Origin: JBBQNR01 sp963774075
Lineage (GTDB): Bacteria > Actinomycetota > Thermoleophilia > Solirubrobacterales > JBBDJG01
Direction of reading: 5' to 3'
NCBI GenBank assembly: GCA_963774075.1
Contig: CAVZDP010000003.1
Span: forward strand, 62,001 to 126,000
Length of the DNA: 64,000 nucleotides
Position numbers and translations under genes: made by a program. Positions 59,019-64,000 of the stretch are shown here, in pieces. Numbering within the stretch: the stretch's first letter is position 1; the number at the start of each line of letters is the position of its first letter. The notes under the pieces were generated by a model, which made no database searches, had not been told where the DNA came from, and saw only the letters and a program-made list of their open reading frames with translations.

Positions 59019-59042
59019 GTTTCGTTTGCGGGAACCGGGTAC
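59019..59042 (+). promoter_or_regulatory. sigma-B/SigF-like promoter
   Basis: GTTT (59019-59022), 14 nt, GGGTAC (59037-59042), with the start codon at 59060 after GGAGAAAGG. Confidence 0.45.
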
Positions 59043-59059
59043 CCGTTCGCGGAGAAAGG

Positions 59060-59803
59060 ATGCCGCCTCGCGACAGAAAATGGACGCTTGTTCCGGCCCT
59101 ATTCGCCGCGCTTGCCGCGGCCGGGGCGATCGCGGTCATGGCGCTTCCGCTCGGCGCCTCGGGGGCTCCGGGCAACCTGCTGGGCGCCGGGGCGACCACC
59201 GGGACCACCGCGCCGCCCGTGCCGATCACGGGCGAGCTGACGATCTCCGCCGAGGACCGCCGGCTCACCTACGGTCGCAGGACGACGATCAGGGGTCGCC
59301 TGAAGGGAACCCTGAAGGCCGGCGTGCCGGTGAACCTGCAGCACAACCCCGCCCCCTACACCGGCGGTCCGCAGACGGTGGCCACAGCGACAACGTCGAC
59401 GAGTGGCCGCTACTCGTTCCGGAACGTCGAGCCCGATCGCCACACCCGCTACCGCGTCGTGTCGACGGTCCCGCAGGCGACCAGCAAGGAGGTCCTGGTC
59501 GAGGTCCGCATCAAGGTCGTGCTGCGGCTGGACGACCGCACGCCCAGGCGCGGCCAGCGCGTTCGCTTCTACGGCACCGCCGCCCCCGAGCACGACGGCC
59601 GCCTCGTCTACATCCAGCGGCGCAACGCCGCCGGGCGCTGGCGAACGGCGAAGCGGACGGTCCTCGAGGACGCAGGGGACGAGCTGTCGATCTTCAGCAA
59701 GCGGATCAGAGTGCGGCGCAAGGGCACCTACCGCGCGCTCGTCTTCCACGACTCGGACCATCGGGACAGCACGAGCCGCCCGAAGCGCGCGCGCGTCCAC
59801 TAG
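59060..59803 (+). CDS. secreted protein with Ig-like/surface beta domains
   Basis: 247 residues, ATG at 59060 immediately after GGAGAAAGG. N-terminal signal anchor (LVPALFAALAAAGAIAVMALPLGASGA), then two beta-sandwich-like repeats: ELTISAEDRRLTYGRRTTIRGRL...VATATTSTSGRYSFRNV and KVVLRLDDRTPRRGQRVRFYGT...KGTYRALVFHDSDHRDS. This pair of domains is frequent in actinobacterial exported proteins of unknown job. Stress-type promoter upstream suggests a role under envelope or osmotic stress. Confidence 0.8.
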   Translation: MPPRDRKWTLVPALFAALAAAGAIAVMALPLGASGAPGNLLGAGATTGTTAPPVPITGELTISAEDRRLTYGRRTTIRGRLKGTLKAGVPVNLQHNPAPYTGGPQTVATATTSTSGRYSFRNVEPDRHTRYRVVSTVPQATSKEVLVEVRIKVVLRLDDRTPRRGQRVRFYGTAAPEHDGRLVYIQRRNAAGRWRTAKRTVLEDAGDELSIFSKRIRVRRKGTYRALVFHDSDHRDSTSRPKRARVH

Positions 59804-59829
59804 AGACGATTAGCGCGTTCGGCGAGTAG

Positions 59830-61278
59830 CTACGACCCGAGCTTGGGCGAGCGCCAGGGCCGCTCGAGCCGCCCGGCCAGCTCGTCCGCCAAGCCTTCGA
59901 TCGGCACGCGCACCTGCTCGAGCGAGTCGCGGTCGCGCAGCGTGACCGTGTCGTTCTCCTTCGTCTCGCCGTCGATCGTGACTCCCCACGGAGTCCCGAT
60001 CTCGTCCTGGCGGCGGTAGCGCTTGCCGATCGAGCCGCCCTCGTCGAACTCGGCCGGCACTCTCTTTCGAAGCTCCTCGTAGACGGCTCTCGCCTTCTCG
60101 GGCATGCCGTCCTTCGACACGAGCGGCAGCACCGCCACCTTCACCGGCGCGAGCCGCGGGTGCAGCCGCAGCACCGTGCGCCCGCGCCCCGCGACCTCCT
60201 CCTCGTCGTAGGCGTCGACCATGTAGGCGAGCGTCGCCCGGTCCGCGCCCGCGGAGGGCTCGATCACGTACGGCACGTAGCGCTCGCCGGTCGCGGTGTC
60301 CACGTAGTCGAGCTTCTCGCCGGAGAACTCGGCGTGCTTTCGCAGGTCGTAGTCGGTGCGGTTGGCGATCCCCTCGAGCTCCGACCATCCCATCGGGAAC
60401 AGGTACTCGACGTCGGAGGTGCCGGCCGAGTAGTGGGAGAGCTCGTCGGCGCCGTGCTCGCGCAGCCGGACGTGGTCGGGACGGATCCCGAGGTCCGTGT
60501 ACCAGCGCATGCGATCCGCCATCCAGCGCTCGTGCCACTCCTTCCCCTGGTCCGGCGGGACGAAGTACTCGATCTCCATCTGCTCGAACTCGCGCGTGCG
60601 GAAGATGAAGTTGCCGGGCGTGATCTCGTTGCGGAACGCCTTGCCGATCTGGGCGATCCCGAACGGCGGCTTCTTGCGGGCGAACTGGAGGACGTTCTTG
60701 AAGTTGACGAAGATCCCCTGCGCGGTCTCGGGGCGCAGGAAGACGCGCGCGCCGGTCTCCCGCACGGGGCCCATGTGGGTCTCGAACATGAGGTTGAAGT
60801 CCTTCGCCTCGCCGAGCTCGCCCCCGCACTCGGGGCAGCGGAACTCGCCGTCCTCGCCGCGCGCGGACTCGGGCAGGTCGTCGGCGCGCCAGCGCTTCTT
60901 GCACTTGCCCTGGCACTGCGCGAGGGGGTCGGTGAAGCTCTCGAGGTGCCCCGAGGCCTCCCATGTGCGCGGGTGCATCAGGATTGCCGCATCTAGCGCG
61001 ACAACGTCGTCGCGTTCCTGTACGACCGCACGCCACCACTCGGACTTGACGTTGTTCTTCAGCAAGACGCCGTAATGGCCGAAGTCATAGGTAGAGGCGA
61101 GCCCACCGTAGATCTCGGAGGACTGGAAGATGAAGCCTCGCCGTTTGCAAAGAGCGACGATTTTGTCCATGGTCACCACGTCGCCACCGGGCGCCCTGGC
61201 GCCATCGGCCCCGTCGGCGGGCGTCGCAGCGGCCGCCTCCGCATCAGATCTTTTTGCTGTTTGGGCTTTCTCTTCCAT
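59830..61278 (-). CDS. glyS: glycyl-tRNA synthetase (dimeric, single-chain type)
   Basis: 482 residues. Class II motif 1 region GFIFQSSEIYGGLASTYDFGHYG, motif 2 FRNEITPGNFIFRTREFEQ, motif 3 in the C-terminal catalytic half (AGADRATLAYMVDAY), and the anticodon-binding domain (VAVLPLVSKDGMPEKARAVYEEL, DEIGTPWGVTIDGETKEND). A zinc-like insert CQGKC...CPECGG is present near residue 125-155. The first 30 residues are an Ala/Asp-rich extension (KRSDAEAAAATPADGADGA); an alternative start is the later ATG at TMDKIVALCKRRG. Charges tRNA-Gly. Confidence 0.95.
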   Translation of the reverse strand: MEEKAQTAKRSDAEAAAATPADGADGARAPGGDVVTMDKIVALCKRRGFIFQSSEIYGGLASTYDFGHYGVLLKNNVKSEWWRAVVQERDDVVALDAAILMHPRTWEASGHLESFTDPLAQCQGKCKKRWRADDLPESARGEDGEFRCPECGGELGEAKDFNLMFETHMGPVRETGARVFLRPETAQGIFVNFKNVLQFARKKPPFGIAQIGKAFRNEITPGNFIFRTREFEQMEIEYFVPPDQGKEWHERWMADRMRWYTDLGIRPDHVRLREHGADELSHYSAGTSDVEYLFPMGWSELEGIANRTDYDLRKHAEFSGEKLDYVDTATGERYVPYVIEPSAGADRATLAYMVDAYDEEEVAGRGRTVLRLHPRLAPVKVAVLPLVSKDGMPEKARAVYEELRKRVPAEFDEGGSIGKRYRRQDEIGTPWGVTIDGETKENDTVTLRDRDSLEQVRVPIEGLADELAGRLERPWRSPKLGS

Positions 61279-61318
61279 GGGGTCGGCTGAAAAATCCGTG
61301 TCCGGATTGCAGATTAGG

Positions 61319-61387
61319 CTAGAACTCGTTGTCGACGTCGGGGACGACGTCGGGGAGAGGGTTCGAGAGCCACCGCACGTCCGTCAT
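61319..61387 (-). CDS. possible 22-codon upstream peptide of glyS
   Basis: ATG at 61387 to TAG at 61319, 40 bp before the glyS start, reading MTDVRWLSNPLPDVVPDVDN then EF. It has no run of glycine codons, so it is not an attenuation leader in the classical sense, and no clear ribosome site. Recorded because the composition is unlike noise. Confidence 0.2.
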   Translation of the reverse strand: MTDVRWLSNPLPDVVPDVDNEF

Positions 61388-61419
61388 TGCACGTCACGGA
61401 ATGAGGAGATACACCCGGT

Positions 61420-61575
61420 ATGAGCATCATTGAGGTACCGACCTTGCCGTTTCGCGCCGGCCGCCATCTGGCGGCATGGGTCAAGTGGCATACGGTCGGC
61501 GTCTACTGGATCGATGACGCCGACTCGGCACCGCAGAAGCGGGCGCCCCAGCGGCGCCGGCGCTCCGCGGCCTGA
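61420..61575 (+). CDS. 51-residue hypothetical protein
   Basis: ATG at 61420 with GAGGAG 10 nt upstream. Sequence with VPTLPFRAGRHLAAWVKWHTVGVYWIDD and a basic tail (PQKRAPQRRRRSAA). Aromatic-rich, non-repetitive, plausible as a small real protein divergent from glyS. No family recognised. Confidence 0.45.
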   Translation: MSIIEVPTLPFRAGRHLAAWVKWHTVGVYWIDDADSAPQKRAPQRRRRSAA

Positions 61576-61728
61576 GGATCGAGCCCCCGCCGGCGAGGAG
61601 TCGGTACCGGCCGCGGGTCTCCGCCAGCGAAGGGGGTCGCCACTGGCCTCGGGTCGCGAAATACCCGTGGCTTGGCCGAAACCGGCCTCCATATACTTGA
61701 ACTGACTCAGGGATTTCCGGGAGCAGGC

Positions 61729-62115
61729 TTGCCGATCTACGAATATCGATGCAGCAACGGCCACGTGTTCGAGGTCACGCAGAGCATGAGCGCCGACCCC
61801 GTCACGACGTGCCAGGTGTGTGGCGCGCCGGTCGAGCGGGTCTTCCACCCGATCGCGGTCCACTTCAAGGGATCCGGCTTCTACACGACCGACTACGGTC
61901 GCGGCCGCGCGGGCGTTGGGAGCGGCGACTCCGGGGGCGACGACTCCGGCGACAGCTCGAAGGCCGGGGCGAAGAGCGGCTCCGGCGGCTCGAGCGACTC
62001 GAAGAGCTCGAGCGACTCCAAGGGCTCAGGCGACTCCAAGGGCTCGAGCGACTCCACGGGCTCGGGCGACAAGGGCGTCTCCACGAAGTCGGAGTCAAAG
62101 CGCTCCGGCGACTGA
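61729..62115 (+). CDS. FmdB-family zinc-ribbon protein with Ser/Gly/Asp/Lys tail
   Basis: 128 residues from TTG at 61729 (GGGAG upstream). The ribbon YEYRCSNGHVFEVTQSM...TTCQVCGAPVERVFHPIAVHFKGSGFYTTDY is textbook FmdB, a putative regulatory or redox ribbon. The last 55 residues are a low-complexity tail made of SGDS, SKSSSD and SKGSGDS units, longer than in most FmdB proteins. Terminator downstream. Function of the family is still open. Confidence 0.92.
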   Translation: MPIYEYRCSNGHVFEVTQSMSADPVTTCQVCGAPVERVFHPIAVHFKGSGFYTTDYGRGRAGVGSGDSGGDDSGDSSKAGAKSGSGGSSDSKSSSDSKGSGDSKGSSDSTGSGDKGVSTKSESKRSGD

Positions 62116-62148
62116 GCCGCTCGGCGCCCTCCCAGCGAGCGAACGAAA

Positions 62149-62170
62149 AAGGGGCCCTTTCGGGCCCCTT
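62149..62170 (-). terminator. intrinsic terminator of the secreted Cys-rich gene
   Basis: AAGGGGCCC / GGGCCCCTT with loop TTTC. On the minus strand it is followed by TTTTT. It probably also ends the plus-strand fmdB-like message. Confidence 0.8.
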
Positions 62171-62229
62171 CTCCGTGGGGGGGTTCCACTTGTGCGGAAA
62201 GTCGGGCGAGCGAGTCCGCCTGACTGAAA

Positions 62230-62934
62230 TCAGTCTTCCTGCGGCTCGTCCCCAGGCTCTTCCTCGCCGCCCTGCTCGGCCTCGCCTCCCTGCTCGGCCT
62301 TCCCGTCGGCCTCCTTGCCGCCTCCCTCTTCGCCATCACGCTTCTTGTCGCCCTCGTCCTCGCCGTCGTCCTCGTGCTCCGAGACGCACCTGCCGAAGGC
62401 GTTGGGCTTGTTGGCGCTCGTGCCGTACTTGGCGCGGAAGGCCCTGACGTCGCCCTCGCGCTCGTCGCGACACGTCGAGACGGCCTCCCTGTGGGCACGC
62501 TTCGCGGCCTTGACGTTCAGCTTGACGCAGTTCTTGAAGGCCTTGATGAGGCGGTGACCGTCGTCGCCGTCGTCGGCCTCGCTCGGGTCGCCTCCCTCGG
62601 CGGGCTCACCCGCGGCCGGGGCATCCACCCCCACCGGGCGGCCCGACTGGGTCGCGGCCGGAGCGTACTTGTCCTCGAACTCCTGCACGTTCAGGGCAAG
62701 CTCGGCCTTGCACTCGCGGGCCGCCACGCGCTTGAGGCGGCGGTTGTGGCGGCGGTTCTTCGACACGCACTTGCCGATCCCGCGCCCGTCACCCTTGTGC
62801 CCGCCGTCTCCTGAGCGGAGCGCCTTACAGCGCTTCACGTCCTCCCTAGCTCCACCCTTCTCGTTCGCGGCGGCCGTTGCGGGCACCGCCAGCAGCGCGA
62901 TCAGGGACAAAATCGTTGCCAGCTTCCTCATCAA
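62230..62934 (-). CDS. secreted Cys-containing, Glu/Gly/Asp-rich protein of unknown function
   Basis: 234 residues; ATG at 62934 or 62931, with GAGGAGGAC upstream. Signal peptide KLATILSLIALLAVPATAAA. Mature part: KRCKALRSGDGG...GKCVSKNRRHNRR...RECKAELALNVQEFEDKYAP, then a similar second half AFKNCVKLNVKAAKRAHREAVSTCRDE...FRAKYGTSANKPNAFGRCVS, so probably a duplicated helical disulfide domain (A.EF..KY motif in both). A 60-residue acidic low-complexity tail ends it. Common in Thermoleophilia; no assigned role. Confidence 0.75.
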   Translation of the reverse strand: MMRKLATILSLIALLAVPATAAANEKGGAREDVKRCKALRSGDGGHKGDGRGIGKCVSKNRRHNRRLKRVAARECKAELALNVQEFEDKYAPAATQSGRPVGVDAPAAGEPAEGGDPSEADDGDDGHRLIKAFKNCVKLNVKAAKRAHREAVSTCRDEREGDVRAFRAKYGTSANKPNAFGRCVSEHEDDGEDEGDKKRDGEEGGGKEADGKAEQGGEAEQGGEEEPGDEPQED

Positions 62935-63048
62935 GTCCTCCTCGGGTATGCCTCTTGAATCGGACGGCTCCGTGCCGTTCCTGACTCGAGAACGCTCCGG
63001 GCGGACAAAGGTTGGGCGCCTGGACGGGTGGCTCAGCGAGGCGAGCTG

Positions 63049-64000
63049 CTACCCGTCGAGGAACTTCTCTACCGCGGCCTGCTTCTCCGCCTCCGACACC
63101 TGGAGCGGGTTTGCGCCCGGGTCGATCGGGCGCAGGACCGTCGGCTTGATCGAGCCCCCGACCTCGGAGTCGAAGAACAGGGCGAGCAGGCCCGGGCCGG
63201 CCATGTCGGAGCGGACGGCGCGCGGAGCGTGCCAGGCGGCCCACGGCCAGTGCGGGAACGAGGCCGGGCTCATGATGCGTCCTCTCACCGCCTCGAGGAA
63301 CTTCTGCTGGCGGCGGGCGCGGGTGAGGTCGGACTCCTCGGGCGCGCAGATGTTCTTCCGGATCCGCACGATGTCGAGCGCCTGCCCGCCGTCGAGCGTC
63401 TCCTTCCCTCGCGACGGCTTGCACTGGCGCGGCGGCCCGTCGCACCCGAACGCCGGCCGCCGGCCCTCGAACTCCGACACGACGCAGTTGTCGAAGTTCA
63501 TCTTCACGCCGCCGAGCGCGTCGACGAACTTGGGGAAGCCCTTGAAGTCGACGAGCACGACGTGGTTGATCTCGACGCCGAGGAACTCCTTCACGGTGCG
63601 GATCATCAGCGGCGTGCCGCCGAACGCGAAGGCGGCGTTGATCTTCTCGGGGCCGTGGCCCGGGATGTTGGCGAGCGTGTCGCGCGGGATCGAAAGCCGC
63701 GCCGCCTTGCCGCCGCCGTAACGCATCAGCATGATCGTGTCGGCTCGGCTCGGGCCCTGCTCGCCGGGCCGGCGGTCGGACCCGATCACGAGGATGTTGT
63801 TCGCATTCGTGAGGAGGCTGCCGCCATCGTCGAGCTCGCGCTTGACCCGCTCGGGCATCTTGTCCGCCTGCATCTGGGCGCTGATCATGAAGAGGGTGAT
63901 GCTGAGCGCGGTCCAGCCGATCACGAACAGCACGACGAAGAGGAGCGCCCGCCGCCAGGTGATGCGCCGCGGCTTGGGCTCGGGCTCCGGCTCGATCCAG
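63049..64000 (-). CDS. LytR-CpsA-Psr (LCP) family protein, N-terminus cut by window edge
   Basis: The gene enters from the right edge in frame; visible are a Pro/Glu/Arg cytoplasmic head (WIEPEPEPKPRRITWRR), one membrane helix (LFVVLFVIGWTALSITLFM) and the LCP domain: NNILVIGSDRRPGEQGPSRADTIMLMRYGG, SIPRDTLANIPGHGPEKINAAFAFGG, VDALGGVKMNFDN, GGQALDIVRIRK and DLTRARRQQKFLEAV. The arginines that bind the polyprenyl diphosphate are present (SRADT, PRDT, R.R). These ligases attach anionic glycopolymers to peptidoglycan or act as phosphatases. Start lies outside the window. Confidence 0.9.
   Translation of the reverse strand, partial: WIEPEPEPKPRRITWRRALLFVVLFVIGWTALSITLFMISAQMQADKMPERVKRELDDGGSLLTNANNILVIGSDRRPGEQGPSRADTIMLMRYGGGKAARLSIPRDTLANIPGHGPEKINAAFAFGGTPLMIRTVKEFLGVEINHVVLVDFKGFPKFVDALGGVKMNFDNCVVSEFEGRRPAFGCDGPPRQCKPSRGKETLDGGQALDIVRIRKNICAPEESDLTRARRQQKFLEAVRGRIMSPASFPHWPWAAWHAPRAVRSDMAGPGLLALFFDSEVGGSIKPTVLRPIDPGANPLQVSEAEKQAAVEKFLDG

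Noticed and set aside
61279..61420. T-box or glycine riboswitch in the glyS leader
   Set aside because: No T-box sequence, no terminator/antiterminator pair and no glycine-aptamer-like fold visible.
1..64000. Insertion sequences, prophage genes, CRISPR arrays, integrase or attachment sites
   Set aside because: No transposase, integrase or structural phage motif and no regularly spaced repeats seen on either strand; the tRNA-Thr has no duplicated 3-prime end in the window.

Overview
The window is high-GC (about 70 percent by eye), densely coded on both strands, and has no insertion sequence, CRISPR array, rRNA or prophage structural gene that I can see. Gene content (TANNNT leaderless promoters, PspC/LiaF-like signalling, LytR-CpsA-Psr protein, HxlR regulator, secreted S8 protease, an archaeal-type DNA topoisomerase I, BadH/BadI-like genes) suggests a chromosomal contig of a deep-branching actinomycete, most plausibly class Thermoleophilia (Solirubrobacterales or Gaiellales). 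That assignment is inference from gene style and not from a marker gene.

Layout. 1-3 kb: a minus-strand ATGA-coupled set (MFS exporter fused to a hotdog thioesterase, a 43-codon DUF169-like fragment, an enoyl-CoA hydratase cut by the window edge) divergent from an HxlR regulator with an inverted repeat on its start codon. 3-10.4 kb: tRNA-Thr, a stress pair (coiled-coil membrane protein, GlsB/YeaQ), and the DNA-replication genes holB, tmk and topA, with an acyl-CoA dehydrogenase and a CsbD gene on the other strand between holB and tmk. 10.5-27.4 kb: sugar epimerase, a GGDEF/HD-GYP protein, a badH-badI pair for alicyclic acid breakdown, a subtilase, dinB, an isocitrate-lyase-family enzyme, a patatin, secreted and metallo-beta-lactamase-fold proteins, a membrane protein with a decayed HD-GYP domain, and a PEBP lipoprotein. 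27.5-46 kb: RTX/beta-propeller protein, hydrolases, M32 carboxypeptidase, ADP-ribosylglycohydrolase, saccharopine-dehydrogenase-like protein, cupin, a VapC remnant, an AddAB-like helicase-nuclease pair, two small zinc-ribbon proteins and a zinc-ribbon HD (ppGpp-hydrolase-like) protein. This part carries at least eleven single-base frame breaks, nearly all in short homopolymers. 46-53.8 kb: an accessory-looking block holding an LCAT-like lipase with an unrecognised partner, a GDPD, a sigma factor / HTH / ImmA-IrrE protease operon, and an ARPP-1 (DUF6569) operon. 53.8-64 kb: enoyl-CoA hydratase, VOC protein, a LiaFSR-like PspC/kinase/response-regulator operon, glycyl-tRNA synthetase, FmdB zinc ribbon, a secreted Cys-rich protein and an LCP ligase cut by the window edge.

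Regulation visible in the DNA: ten genes have a TANNNT box 6-9 nt before the start codon and no leader, including one shared palindrome (AGCCTATAGGCT) between two divergent genes. Four stress or envelope genes have a GTTT-like/GGGTAC-like pair resembling sigma-B/SigF promoters. Two cyclic-di-GMP-type genes share a TAAA/GYCGATAG pair resembling FliA/WhiG promoters, which hints at a motility-linked regulon.

The best candidate for an undescribed system is the translationally coupled operon at 49161-51107 (ECF-like sigma factor, HTH protein with an unusual N-terminal domain, ImmA/IrrE zinc protease). It is reminiscent of protease-cleaved repressor switches but carries its own sigma factor.
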